Of a stretch of 64,000 nucleotides of DNA, positions 51,816 to 61,108 are shown piece by piece. Origin of the DNA: Bacilli bacterium (GTDB taxonomy: Bacteria; Bacillota_I; Bacilli_A; RF39; UBA660); contig JAFQXM010000005.1 in NCBI GenBank assembly GCA_017406955.1, forward strand, positions 1 to 64,000, read 5' to 3'. Positions within the stretch are counted from its first letter, which is position 1; the number at the start of each line of letters is the position of its first letter. Both the position numbers and the translations under genes were made by a program. The notes under the pieces are model-generated. The model was given only the letters and a program-made list of their open reading frames with translations. It searched no databases and was not told the DNA's origin.

Positions 51816-52802
51816 ATGAAGAAAGTTGGACTTGTATTAACAATTTTTGTTTCTTGCTTTTTGTTTTTACTATATGGACCTATACATATATTTAAGGATT
51901 ATCTTATTACAAGTTCTATGACAACGCTTTCTCATCAATATATTGCGAAATTATTCTACAGTGAAAAAACAATTAATAAAGTTTTAGATAGAAATAGAGT
52001 AGTTGAATCTAATGAAATTACAGATGCTAGTTTAATTAATATTGATACTAAAAAGATGGCTAATATATTTTCTAGTAAAAAAGAAAAAGAAATTTTAAAT
52101 AATCATAATAATTTATATAAAGTTATAAAAATAAAAGGTAACACTTATAATGGTTATTTAGTAGCTATATATAAACCTTCTAAAGTAGATCTTGCAGTTA
52201 GTAAAAATATAGGTAAAAAGGGTGAAAATATATTATCTTTATCAAAAAGAAAAAAGTCTATTATCTCTATTAATGGAGGAGGTTATTATGATCCTAATTG
52301 GTCATCTAATGGAGGAATACCACATGGTACAGTAATTAAAAATTCTAAAATAATTAGTAATTATAAGGATAGTTCTGTAGGTGGTGGATTTATAGGGTTT
52401 GATAAGAAAAATAAGTTAATACTTGGAAAAATGTCTAATAATAAGGCTTTAAATATATATAAGGATGCAATTGAATTTGGACCATTTCTAATAATTAATG
52501 GGAAGATGAATAAAATAAAAGGAAATGGTGGATGGGGGATTGCACCTAGAACTGCAATTGGACAAAGAAAAGATGGAATTGTATTATTTTTAGTTATCAA
52601 TGGAAGAATTCCTACTAGTATAGGAGCTAGTATCAATGATGTATCAGAAATAATGATGGAATATGGTGCATATAATGCAGCTAATTTAGATGGTGGTAGT
52701 TCTTCTGCTTTAGTTATTAATAATAAAATAGTTAATACTCCAGTAGCTTCTGGGAAAAGAGGATTAAGGCCTATATCTACTTTTTGGATTGTAAAAAAGT
52801 AA
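51816..52802 (+). CDS. Phosphodiester glycosidase family protein (NAGPA domain), copy 1
   Basis: 328 residues. One N-terminal helix (about 5-25), then an extracellular NAGPA domain: ISINGGGYYDPNWSSNGGIP, PRTAIGQRKDGIVLFLVING, NAANLDGGSSSALVINN and the terminal STFWIVKK. Related enzymes remove sugar-phosphate caps or act in exopolysaccharide maturation. Paralogous to the protein at 54594. AGGAGTTTT precedes the ATG; it follows the Alg13-GtrA gene by 12 nt. Confidence 0.9.
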   Translation: MKKVGLVLTIFVSCFLFLLYGPIHIFKDYLITSSMTTLSHQYIAKLFYSEKTINKVLDRNRVVESNEITDASLINIDTKKMANIFSSKKEKEILNNHNNLYKVIKIKGNTYNGYLVAIYKPSKVDLAVSKNIGKKGENILSLSKRKKSIISINGGGYYDPNWSSNGGIPHGTVIKNSKIISNYKDSSVGGGFIGFDKKNKLILGKMSNNKALNIYKDAIEFGPFLIINGKMNKIKGNGGWGIAPRTAIGQRKDGIVLFLVINGRIPTSIGASINDVSEIMMEYGAYNAANLDGGSSSALVINNKIVNTPVASGKRGLRPISTFWIVKK

Positions 52803-52840
52803 AATAATGATATAATATATATAGTATATGAGGTGATATA

Positions 52841-53152
52841 ATGATTAATATATTAAATATGGAGTCTTTCTGTGGTAGTTTAGTTTTTTATAATGTACTT
52901 AATATTATTAAAAAAAGTTTGGGACTTATTCAATTATTTGGACCAATTTTAGGAATAATTGCTTTAATAATAAGTTTTACTCGTTTAACTATTAATCCAG
53001 ATCAGGAAGAAACTTATAAAAAAAGAATTAAAAATACATTGATTGCTATTATGATTTTATTTTTAATGCCATCTATAATAAATCTTATTATGTCATTACC
53101 TTCAATAGAAGATAATACTACTATAGGAGGTTGCTGGAGTAAGCTTAAGTAG
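52841..53152 (+). CDS. Small two-helix membrane protein, TrbC/VirB2-like
   Basis: 103 residues. Two hydrophobic helices (about 30-50 and 67-90) separated by a basic loop (NPDQEETYKKRIKNT), and two cysteines (near residue 11 and at GGCW near the end). The size and topology recall TrbC/VirB2 pilin-like proteins, but no secretion genes are nearby. GAGGTGAT precedes the ATG. Confidence 0.6.
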   Translation: MINILNMESFCGSLVFYNVLNIIKKSLGLIQLFGPILGIIALIISFTRLTINPDQEETYKKRIKNTLIAIMILFLMPSIINLIMSLPSIEDNTTIGGCWSKLK

Positions 53153-53157
53153 TTACT

Positions 53158-53186
53158 AACAGGTTATTAATTAATCTGTTTTTTTA
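53158..53186 (+). terminator. Intrinsic terminator
   Basis: AACAGGTTA/TAATCTGTT with one wobble, then TTTTTT. Confidence 0.7.
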
Positions 53187-53241
53187 TTGAAAAAGTTGAT
53201 GCAATCTGATATAATTAATTAGAAAGTAGAAGGAAGGTATT

Positions 53242-54588
53242 ATGGCAATAAGAATACGAAAACGTCTGACAAAAAAAGAGTACATTTTTAATGTTGTTAG
53301 TTTATTAGTAATAATTTCTATTGGATTGTATTTTGGAATAAGAAGCTTTTACTATTATGGTAAACAAAATAATAATTCTGAAAGTGTTAAAACTACTTTA
53401 GCGGATAAAATAATTAATAATAATCAATTAAGTAATAAAAAAGAAGGATTATTTAGAGATAAAGAAGGATATTATTTTAAAGGTAAAGTAGATAATAATT
53501 ATGTGAAATTCGCTAATAGATATTATAGAATAATTAGAATAAATGAAGATAATACTGTTAAATTAGTTAGCGAGGATAATACCTCTATTTTTATGTGGGG
53601 AGAAAAATCTAAATATAAAGGTTCTAATTTAAATATATGGTTAAATAAAACTAAAGATAAAAATAGTGGAGTTTATTATGATACAATTTCTTCTATTAAT
53701 AAATTTTTAGTAAAAACTAAATATAGTGAAAATATATTATCTGGATCTAAAATTAAAAAAACTAAAAGAGTTTATAAAGATTATATCACTACTTTGACAG
53801 TTGATGATTATGTTAAATCTGGCGGTAGTAATGGTTATTTAAATGATAATAAATATCATTGGTTAATAGGACAAGATAAGAGTAAAATGAATCTTTATAT
53901 TAATGAATCAGGAGAAGTAGAAAGTACTAGTAATTTTGATGCTTATGGAGTAAAAGCAGTTATTACTATGAATGATAGAATAGTTGTTTCAAGTGGTGAT
54001 GGTACTAAAGACAATCCATATGTTATAGAACAAAATAATAATACTAATTATGTTGATGGTTATGTTAAACTAGGTAATGATATTTATAAAGTATATCAAG
54101 ATAAAGATAATGTATTAAAATTAGCTTTATCTGGTTATATTAATAATAATGGAGTAGAAGAGACTAAATCTTTTAGTAATAAGGATGCAGATTTTGATTT
54201 AAATAATAGTTTTAATATAGCTTATTATTTAAATACTACTTATTATAATAGTTTAACTTATAAAGATTTATTATTAGATATTAATAATAATATTGGAGAA
54301 GTTAGTGAGGATACAAATCTTAGTTATTTAGATATATTTAATAGCAAAGTTACAAGTAAAATAGGTTTACTAAATATATTTGATTATAATACATTAGGAC
54401 TTAATGATTATTATCTTATTAATAAAACTTCTAGTTCTACTAATATGATATATGTTTATAATCAAAGTGGTACTCTTAATGAGGGTGAGGTTACAGAATT
54501 AAAACAAGTTGTACCTACAATTTCAATAAATAAAAAAATAATAAAAAAGGGAGACGGAACAAAAGAAAAACCTTTTACAGTGGAGTAG
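53242..54588 (+). CDS. Membrane-anchored extracellular protein with two related DUF6273-like modules
   Basis: 448 residues. Helix at about 14-34. The first module starts GLFRDKEGYYFKGKVDNNYV.. RYYRIIRI and ends GDGTKDNPYVIE (~260). The second ends GDGTKEKPFTVE at the C-terminus. NNYVKF..YYRIIRINEDNTVKLVSED and NIWLN resemble DUF6273-type domains of gut Firmicutes. Function unknown. GGAAGG precedes the ATG. It lies between two NAGPA paralogues. Confidence 0.65.
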   Translation: MAIRIRKRLTKKEYIFNVVSLLVIISIGLYFGIRSFYYYGKQNNNSESVKTTLADKIINNNQLSNKKEGLFRDKEGYYFKGKVDNNYVKFANRYYRIIRINEDNTVKLVSEDNTSIFMWGEKSKYKGSNLNIWLNKTKDKNSGVYYDTISSINKFLVKTKYSENILSGSKIKKTKRVYKDYITTLTVDDYVKSGGSNGYLNDNKYHWLIGQDKSKMNLYINESGEVESTSNFDAYGVKAVITMNDRIVVSSGDGTKDNPYVIEQNNNTNYVDGYVKLGNDIYKVYQDKDNVLKLALSGYINNNGVEETKSFSNKDADFDLNNSFNIAYYLNTTYYNSLTYKDLLLDINNNIGEVSEDTNLSYLDIFNSKVTSKIGLLNIFDYNTLGLNDYYLINKTSSSTNMIYVYNQSGTLNEGEVTELKQVVPTISINKKIIKKGDGTKEKPFTVE

Positions 54589-54593
54589 ATAGT

Positions 54594-55634
54594 ATGAAGA
54601 AAAGATTACGATTAAGAATTAATAAATTTACATTATATACTTTTTTTCTAGATATAATTGTTATTATAGGATTAATAGTTATTAACACTACATCTTTTAA
54701 AACTTTTTGGATACCTACTGCTATGACTACTATGACACATAAGTATTTAGCTTATACATTATATAGTAAAGATACAGTTAATGATATTATGAAGAAAAAT
54801 TACATTGATCAAGTAAATGAAGATATGAATCTAGATGATATTGTAATAGATAGTAGTAAGAAAAAACATTATACTTCTAAATATGAAAAGGAGTTATTTG
54901 ATAGAGATCCAAATAATGATGTTTATAAGATTATTAGATTAGAAGAAAGTAGATTTAAAGGATATCTGGTTGGTATATATGATCCAGCTGATATTGATTT
55001 AGCTGTTACTAATAAACTTGGTAGAATGGGACAATCAGTTAATAATTTATGTAAAGAACATGGTGGTCTTGTTGGTATTAATGGTGGTGGCTTCGAGGAT
55101 TTAGATGGTTGGGGTAATGGTTCTATTCCTTATGGAGCTATAATTAAAGATGGCAAAAAAATATGGCAACATTCAGGTGGAAGTGGACAATTAATTGGAT
55201 TTACTAAGGATAATAAAATGTATTTAACATCTAAAACACCAGAAGATGCTATTAAAAGTGGTATGGAAGATGCCGTTGAATTTGGACCTAACCTTATAGT
55301 AAATGGAAAAGTTAGTAAAATCCATGGAGATGGTGGTTGGGGAGTTGCACCTCGTAGTGTAATTGCTCAAAGAAAAGATGGAGTAGTTTTATTCTTAATT
55401 ATAGAAGGAAGACTTCCAGGATATAGTGTTGGTGCTAGTATGAATGAAGTAATAGAGATATTAAAGCGTTATAATGCATATAATGCAGCTAATTTAGATG
55501 GTGGAGCTTCTTCTACTATGTCAGTAAATGGTAAACTTTATAATAGGCCATCTGCTGGAGGATCATATGGAGGAAGAACAGTATCTAATGCTTGGATTGT
55601 TACAAATAAAAAACATAAAAAAGCACCTAAATAG
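54594..55634 (+). CDS. Phosphodiester glycosidase family protein (NAGPA domain), copy 2
   Basis: 346 residues, same layout as the protein at 51816: one helix (about 14-32), TAMTTMTHKYLAYTLYSKDT, LVGINGGGFEDLDGWGNG, PRSVIAQRKDGVVLFLIIEG and NAANLDGGASSTMSVNG. It differs mainly in the linker and keeps all conserved blocks. Starts 5 nt after the preceding stop and is followed 9 nt later by the deacetylase. Confidence 0.9.
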   Translation: MKKRLRLRINKFTLYTFFLDIIVIIGLIVINTTSFKTFWIPTAMTTMTHKYLAYTLYSKDTVNDIMKKNYIDQVNEDMNLDDIVIDSSKKKHYTSKYEKELFDRDPNNDVYKIIRLEESRFKGYLVGIYDPADIDLAVTNKLGRMGQSVNNLCKEHGGLVGINGGGFEDLDGWGNGSIPYGAIIKDGKKIWQHSGGSGQLIGFTKDNKMYLTSKTPEDAIKSGMEDAVEFGPNLIVNGKVSKIHGDGGWGVAPRSVIAQRKDGVVLFLIIEGRLPGYSVGASMNEVIEILKRYNAYNAANLDGGASSTMSVNGKLYNRPSAGGSYGGRTVSNAWIVTNKKHKKAPK

Positions 55635-55643
55635 GAGAATAAT

Positions 55644-56852
55644 ATGAAAAAAAAGACTAATGTATTATTAATATTTATAGCGTTAATTCTGATAATATTA
55701 GGGTCTTTTTTTGCTTTAAAAGATTCAGATACTAATAATAAAAAAGATTTAATAAATAATATAAAATCTCATTATAATAAGTATGTAATTACTTCTAAAG
55801 ATACAAAATTATATAATAATAAATATAAAAGTATTGGTATAGTTCATAAAAATAAAAAACTAATACTAGATAGTATAAAAATAAATAAGAATACTAAATA
55901 TTTTAAAATAAAAGATACTGATAATTATATAAAATATAGTGATGTAGAAAAATATAAACATAAAATTAATATAGATAATAGATATAAAAAATATATAGTA
56001 TTTAATGAAAATATTACTACTAATAAAAAAGTTAAATTATATCAGGATAATAAATTAATATATACTATTAATAACTCTCTAGATTTACCAATTATGAGAA
56101 AAGAAGAAGATGGTTATTATGTTGAGTTTAATAATGAATTATATTTAGTTAAAAATGAAGATATAGTTAAGACTTATAATAAGAATAATACAGATTCTAA
56201 AGAAGCTTTAGAAGTTCCAGTTACAGTTTATCATTTTATATATTTAGATGGAGAAGTTTGCGGAGAAATAATATGTCATCATAGTAGTCAAATAGAGGAA
56301 GAGTTTAATTACTTAAATGAAAATAGTTTTTTTACAATAAATACTAAGGAGATGGAATGGTTTATTGATAAAAGAATTAGACTTCCTGAAAAATCTATTT
56401 TAGTTACTATAGATGATGGCGCTAGAGCTGAAAAGTTTATTCCATTTTTGGAAAAATATAAAATTAATGCAACTTTATTCTTAGTTACTTCATGGTATGA
56501 GAAAAGTAAATTTAAATCTCCTTATTTAGAAATTGCATCTCATTCTGATAATTTACATGAGGGTGGTAAGTGTCCTGGAGATCAAGGTAGTCCTCTTAAA
56601 TGTTTAGATAAAAATGAATTACTTAAAGATTTAAAAACTAGTAGAGATAAACTAGATGGTACAGAAGCTTTTTGTTATCCGTTTTATGAATTTAATGATT
56701 ACTCAGAGAGTGTTTTAAAGGAAGCAGGATTTAAAAGTGCATATATTGGTGGTATGCAAAAAGCTAAGCAAGGTATAAATAAGTACCGAATACCAAGAAT
56801 TACAATAATGTTTGATAATACTTTAGAAGATTATAAAAAATATATTAATTAA
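55644..56852 (+). CDS. Polysaccharide deacetylase (NodB/CE4 family), membrane-anchored
   Basis: 402 residues. Helix at about 7-25, then a Lys/Asn-rich SH3-like region to about 190. The NodB domain follows: VPVTVYHFIYLDG, ILVTIDDGARAEKFIPFL with the catalytic Asp pair, ATLFLVTSWY, EIASHSDNLHEGG with the metal-binding His pair, and CYPFYEFNDYSESVLKEAGF. It would remove acetyl groups from wall or surface glycans. AGGAGAAT precedes the ATG. Confidence 0.9.
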   Translation: MKKKTNVLLIFIALILIILGSFFALKDSDTNNKKDLINNIKSHYNKYVITSKDTKLYNNKYKSIGIVHKNKKLILDSIKINKNTKYFKIKDTDNYIKYSDVEKYKHKINIDNRYKKYIVFNENITTNKKVKLYQDNKLIYTINNSLDLPIMRKEEDGYYVEFNNELYLVKNEDIVKTYNKNNTDSKEALEVPVTVYHFIYLDGEVCGEIICHHSSQIEEEFNYLNENSFFTINTKEMEWFIDKRIRLPEKSILVTIDDGARAEKFIPFLEKYKINATLFLVTSWYEKSKFKSPYLEIASHSDNLHEGGKCPGDQGSPLKCLDKNELLKDLKTSRDKLDGTEAFCYPFYEFNDYSESVLKEAGFKSAYIGGMQKAKQGINKYRIPRITIMFDNTLEDYKKYIN

Positions 56853-56878
56853 AGTATCTAAAAGATACTTTTTTTTTA
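56851..56878 (+). terminator. Intrinsic terminator
   Basis: AAAGTATC/GATACTTT with a TAAAA loop, then eight T; overlaps the stop codon. Confidence 0.8.
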
Positions 56879-56923
56879 TATAAAATTGTTATATACTAAT
56901 TATATAAGTATATGGAGGATATT

Positions 56924-57316
56924 ATGAGAAATAATAGTGGATTTACTTTAGTAGAATTACTTGCTGCGATAGCAATTTTAGGTATATTAGCTGGTGTTGG
57001 AACAATGTCAGTTTCTAGAATTATATATAACTCTAGAATTAAATATTATAAAGCTCTTAAAAGTAATATAGAGGAAGCTGCTAGAAGTTATTTTAATGAT
57101 CATAGAATACTTTTGCCAGCAGAAAAAGAAGATAGTAATGAAGTCACAGCTCAACAATTAATTGATGCTAAGTATTTTAGTAGATTACAGGATCATAGAA
57201 AGAATGATTGTGATAAAAATGAGTCTAAAGTTATAGTGACTAGAAAATCTTTAGAAGAGTATACATATGATGTTATATTAGTGTGTCCAAGTGTTTCATC
57301 AGAATATTATGAATAA
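56924..57316 (+). CDS. Type IV pilin-like prepilin
   Basis: 130 residues. The N-terminus MRNNSGFTLVELLAAIAILG has the prepilin cleavage site G^FTLVE with Glu at +5 and the hydrophobic helix. The rest is a short soluble domain with two cysteines (DCDKN.., LVCPS) that could form a disulfide. ATG 56924 follows GGAGG; an ATG at 56912 lies upstream of that site. No prepilin peptidase, ATPase or inner-membrane platform gene is in the window. Confidence 0.85.
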   Translation: MRNNSGFTLVELLAAIAILGILAGVGTMSVSRIIYNSRIKYYKALKSNIEEAARSYFNDHRILLPAEKEDSNEVTAQQLIDAKYFSRLQDHRKNDCDKNESKVIVTRKSLEEYTYDVILVCPSVSSEYYE

Positions 57317-57317
57317 T

Positions 57318-57345
57318 AAGAAGTAATTATAAGTTACTTCTTTTA
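57318..57345 (+). terminator. Intrinsic terminator after the prepilin gene
   Basis: AAGAAGTAA/TTACTTCTT with a 7-nt loop, then TTTATTATTT. Confidence 0.75.
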
Positions 57346-57389
57346 TTATTTCTTATTTTGAGATATAATTATAATAAGGATGTGATAGT

Positions 57390-60300
57390 ATGAAGAAAAT
57401 AATGGATGGTAATGAAGCTTGTAGTTATGTTTCATATAATTTTACAGATGTAGCAGGTATATATCCAATAACTCCAGCTAGTCCTATGGCAGAATTAACT
57501 GATAAATGGGCTAATGAAGGAAAACTTAATTATTTTAATAGTCCAGTTAAAGTAGTAGAGATGGAAAGTGAAGCAGGTGCTGCTGGTATGGTACATGGAT
57601 CTTTACAAGCAGGAGCATTAACTACTACATATACAGCATCACAAGGATTATTATTAATGATTCCAAATATGTATAAAATAGCAGGGGAATTACTACCTTG
57701 TGTTATAAATGTTGCAGCAAGGAGTATAGCTACTCATGCATTATCAATATTTGGAGATCACCAAGATATATATGCAACTAGACAAACAGGATTTGCAATG
57801 TTAGCATCTTCATCAGTACAACAAGTAATGGATTTAACAGGAGTTGCACATCTTTCAGCTATTAAAGGAAGAGTTCCATTTGTTAATTTCTTTGATGGAT
57901 TTAGAACTAGTCATGAACTTGCTAAAGTAGAAGTAATAGATACAGATCAGTTAAAAAAATTAATTGATGAAAAAGCATTAGAAGAATTTAGAGAAAGAAG
58001 TCTAAATCCAAATAATCCAGTTACTAAAGGAACTGCACAAAATGAAGATATTTACTTCCAAGCATCAGAAGTTAGAAATGAATATTATGAAAAACTTCCT
58101 GATATAGTAAATGATTATATGTCTGAAATAAATAAAATAACAGGAGAAGATTATAAACCATTTAATTATTATGGTAGTGAGGATGCTACTAAAGTAATAG
58201 TCGCAATGGGTAGTGTTTGTGAAACAATAAAAGAAACAGTAGATTATTTAGTAGAAAAGGGTGAAAAAGTAGGACTTTTAGAAGTACATCTATATAGACC
58301 TTTTAGTGCTAAATATTTCTTAAATGTCCTACCTAAATCAGTTAAGAAGATTGCCGTACTTGATAGAACTAAAGAACCAGGATCTGCTGGAGAACCATTA
58401 TACTTAGATGTAGTAAAAGTAGTAAAAGAAGTAGAAAGTAAAATATCTATTATAGGTGGTCGTTATGGACTATCTAGTAAAAATACAACGCCAGCTATGA
58501 TAAAAGGTGTCTATGACTTTATGGATAAAAGAGATGTTCATACTAACTTCACAGTAGGAATAGATGATGATATTACAAAACTATCAATAGATTATGATAA
58601 AAACTTTACAATAGATAAAGATGACACAGAATTCTTGATCTATGGATATGGTAGTGATGGTATGGTAAGTGCCTCTAAAGATATTATGAAAATAACAGGA
58701 AGCTATACAAGAGCATATGTTCAAGGTTATTTCCAATATGATTCTAAGAAGTCTGGTGGTATAACTATATCTCACTTAAGATTTGGTAAAAATCCAATTA
58801 GATCAACTTACTACGTAGAAAAAGCATCATTAGTAGTATGTACTAAGGAATCATACTTAAAACAGTTAAAGATGTTAGATAGAATTAAAAAGAATGGAAT
58901 ATTCTTACTTAATACATCTAAAACAAAAGATGAAATATTACAGGAAATGACTATCTATGATAAAAAGATTATTCAATCTAGAAATGTAAAATTCTATATA
59001 GTAGATGCTAATAAGATTGCTAAAGATAATGGATTAAATAATAAAATTAGTTCTATTATGGAAACATTAATCTTTAAATTAGGTAAAGTAATGGACTTAG
59101 ATTTTACTCTAAATAAAATAAAAGAAAATATATCTTTGAAGTTTGCTAATAAAAGTGGAAATATCATAGATAAAAACTTAAAAGCAATAGATGAATGTCT
59201 AGATAAATTAGAAAAAGTAAAACTTCCAGTAGTAGATTATGTAATGGAAGTAGAACCAAAGAAAAATATATTTGAAGTAATTAGTAGTATGGAAGGAGAT
59301 TCTCTTCCAGTAAGTAGTTTTATTAAAAATCCAGATGGTACTTTTGAAGGTGGAAATACTAAGAAAGAAAAAAGAAATGCATCATCAACTGCACCTTGCT
59401 ATAATAGTGAAAATTGTATTTCTTGTAATATGTGTTCTCTAGTATGTCCACATGGAGTAATTAGACCATTCTTACTAGATGAAAAAGAACAATTAGATGC
59501 ACCTGATTCAGTAAAAGAAGAATTGTTAGATGCAAATATTAAAGGACAAGACTTAAAATTTACAATAGGAGTATCTACACCAGACTGTACAGGTTGTGGA
59601 CTATGTAGTGAAATTTGTCCTGGTAAAAAAGGTGCTAAGGCAATTGTAATGAAAGCTAAAGAAAAAATAGATGAAGACAAAGCTAAAGAAAAGTATGAAT
59701 ATCTATTCAATGATGTAAAAGAAAAAGATGTAATGCCAACTAATACAGTTAAGGGTAGTCAATTTAAATATCCAAAATTTGAGTTTAGTGGTGCATGTGC
59801 AGGATGTGGAGAAACACCATATTTAAAACTATTAACACAATTATTTAAAGATAATTTAGTAATAGCGAATGCTACCGGATGTTCATCTATATATGGCGCA
59901 TCAATCCCATCAACTCCATATTCAATACCATGGGCCAACTCATTATTTGAAGATAATGCAGAATTTGGATTTGGTATGAAAATAGCAGATGAAGCTATGA
60001 AGAATAGAATTAAATCATTAATTACAAATAATAAAAAATTAATTAAGAAGAGTGAAAAAGATATTTATAATAATTATGTAGAAGAAATAAATGAAGAAAC
60101 TGCAAGTAAATTATTAGAAGTAGTTGACGAAACTAAAATAAAAGAGTTAAAGAAATTAAAAGAATTTATAAAACCTAAATCTGTCTGGATGGTAGGTGGA
60201 GATGGTTGGGCATATGATATTGGATATAACGGAATAGACCATGTTCTAGCTAATAGAGAAAACGTTAATATCTTAGTATTAGATACAGAAGTATATTCAA

Positions 60301-60812
60301 ATACTGGAGGACAAGCATCTAAATCTACAAGAAGTGGAGCAGTTGCGAAATTTGCTTCAGCTGGAAAAGAAATAGCTAAAAAAGATCTAGCTAAAATAGC
60401 TTTAACTTATCCGCATGTATATGTTGGAACAATCTCTTTAGGAGCTAATCCAATGCAAGCAATTAAAGTAATGAAAGAAGCGGAGGCTTATAATGGACCA
60501 AGTATAATAATTGCTTATGCTCCTTGTATTGCTCAAGGAATTATAAAAGGAATGAAAAACTCTATTAACGAAGAAAAGAAAGCAACCGCATCTGGTTACT
60601 TCCCAATATTCCATTACAATCCAACTACAGAAGAATTTAAAGTAGATAGTAATGCAGACTTTGATAAATATAAAGACTTCCTAACAGGTGAAGATAGATA
60701 TAACTCATTAAAGAAATTATCAAAGAATTATAAAGAATTATTAAGTAATAATAAAAAACAAGCAGAAGAAACTTATAACTATTATAAGTCTCTAGAAGAA
60801 AAAGATAATTAA
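57390..60812 (+). CDS. nifJ: Pyruvate:ferredoxin (flavodoxin) oxidoreductase
   Basis: Oxidatively decarboxylates pyruvate to acetyl-CoA, reducing ferredoxin; a marker of anaerobic fermentation. 1140 residues, with all domains of the one-piece PFOR. The N-terminal domain has GNEACSYVSYNFTDVAGIYP and ITPASPMAE. The two [4Fe-4S] motifs are CISCNMCSLVCP (~673) and CTGCGLCSEICP (~732). The C-terminal TPP domain contains CAGCGETPYLKLLTQLF, GDGWAYDIGYNGIDHV and DTEVYSNTGGQASKST. GGATGTGATAG precedes the ATG. Monocistronic between terminators. Confidence 0.97.
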   Translation: MKKIMDGNEACSYVSYNFTDVAGIYPITPASPMAELTDKWANEGKLNYFNSPVKVVEMESEAGAAGMVHGSLQAGALTTTYTASQGLLLMIPNMYKIAGELLPCVINVAARSIATHALSIFGDHQDIYATRQTGFAMLASSSVQQVMDLTGVAHLSAIKGRVPFVNFFDGFRTSHELAKVEVIDTDQLKKLIDEKALEEFRERSLNPNNPVTKGTAQNEDIYFQASEVRNEYYEKLPDIVNDYMSEINKITGEDYKPFNYYGSEDATKVIVAMGSVCETIKETVDYLVEKGEKVGLLEVHLYRPFSAKYFLNVLPKSVKKIAVLDRTKEPGSAGEPLYLDVVKVVKEVESKISIIGGRYGLSSKNTTPAMIKGVYDFMDKRDVHTNFTVGIDDDITKLSIDYDKNFTIDKDDTEFLIYGYGSDGMVSASKDIMKITGSYTRAYVQGYFQYDSKKSGGITISHLRFGKNPIRSTYYVEKASLVVCTKESYLKQLKMLDRIKKNGIFLLNTSKTKDEILQEMTIYDKKIIQSRNVKFYIVDANKIAKDNGLNNKISSIMETLIFKLGKVMDLDFTLNKIKENISLKFANKSGNIIDKNLKAIDECLDKLEKVKLPVVDYVMEVEPKKNIFEVISSMEGDSLPVSSFIKNPDGTFEGGNTKKEKRNASSTAPCYNSENCISCNMCSLVCPHGVIRPFLLDEKEQLDAPDSVKEELLDANIKGQDLKFTIGVSTPDCTGCGLCSEICPGKKGAKAIVMKAKEKIDEDKAKEKYEYLFNDVKEKDVMPTNTVKGSQFKYPKFEFSGACAGCGETPYLKLLTQLFKDNLVIANATGCSSIYGASIPSTPYSIPWANSLFEDNAEFGFGMKIADEAMKNRIKSLITNNKKLIKKSEKDIYNNYVEEINEETASKLLEVVDETKIKELKKLKEFIKPKSVWMVGGDGWAYDIGYNGIDHVLANRENVNILVLDTEVYSNTGGQASKSTRSGAVAKFASAGKEIAKKDLAKIALTYPHVYVGTISLGANPMQAIKVMKEAEAYNGPSIIIAYAPCIAQGIIKGMKNSINEEKKATASGYFPIFHYNPTTEEFKVDSNADFDKYKDFLTGEDRYNSLKKLSKNYKELLSNNKKQAEETYNYYKSLEEKDN

Positions 60813-60855
60813 AAATAAAAAAAGACATAAGATTCGGCTCTTATGTCTTTTAACT
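60811..60855. terminator. Bidirectional terminator between nifJ and the minus-strand RNA
   Basis: Perfect 12-bp stem AAAAGACATAAG/CTTATGTCTTTT around ATTCGGCT. The T-tract is long on the minus strand (TTTTTTTATTTTT) and only four T on the plus strand, so it is better suited to the minus-strand transcript. Confidence 0.85.
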
Positions 60856-60960
60856 TCAACCTAGGAGACTGCACCCCCTGAGGGCAGCCTCCAAAAAAAG
60901 AATAAAAAGGGGTTGGCTAGTGTGATACTAGCGACCAATTCGCCTAAAAGCAAATTGGTA
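60811..60960 (-). ncRNA. Candidate structured small RNA, about 145 nt
   Basis: A consensus promoter (60967-60995) and a strong terminator (60811-60855) bracket a non-coding segment that is clearly richer in G and C than its surroundings. In the RNA direction it folds into consecutive hairpins. Hairpin 1 (about 60959-60934) pairs ACCAATTTGC with GCGAATTGGT over 10 bp; hairpin 2 is GCTAGT/ACTAGC. A C-rich then U-rich single-stranded linker (CAACCCCTTTTT) follows, then hairpin 3 GGAGGCTGC/GCAGTCTCC, then the terminator stem. It does not match what I know of tmRNA, SRP RNA, RNase P RNA, 6S RNA or common riboswitches. The C-rich linker could pair with Shine-Dalgarno sequences (inference). Confidence 0.65.
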
Positions 60961-60966
60961 GTTCAT

Positions 60967-60995
60967 ATACTAACCGAAAGTATCCAATTTGTCAA
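60967..60995 (-). promoter_or_regulatory. Sigma-A promoter of the small RNA
   Basis: On the minus strand, a perfect TTGACA (60990-60995), a 17-bp spacer and TAGTAT (60967-60972). Confidence 0.7.
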
Positions 60996-61108
60996 CAAAA
61001 ATTTACATTTTTTTTATAAAATATAAATAAAGAGGAAAAAATATGAAAATATATAAGAAAATCAACGAAAAAGTCTTCTGAAAAAACAAAAATTATCTCA
61101 TTTTTCTT
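60996..61108. other. Intergenic stretch upstream of recG
   Basis: A/T-rich and without a clear gene. One 12-codon frame (61043-61081, MKIYKKINEKVF) has AGAGG before its ATG, but the length and the absence of any other signal make it doubtful. Nothing else is seen. Confidence 0.3.

Noticed and set aside
56530-56570. Unusual His spacing (HSDNLH) in the NodB deacetylase
   Set aside because: The H-x4-H form also occurs in known NodB-family members (for example HTYDMH types), so it does not indicate inactivation.
60856-60960. tmRNA, SRP RNA, RNase P RNA or a plus-strand riboswitch for recG
   Set aside because: The diagnostic conserved segments of these RNAs are missing, and a consensus promoter and a better T-tract favour a separate minus-strand transcript; recG has its own promoter downstream at 61109.
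61043-61081. A 12-codon leader peptide before recG
   Set aside because: It lies upstream of the recG promoter and so would not be in the recG transcript; no promoter of its own is evident.
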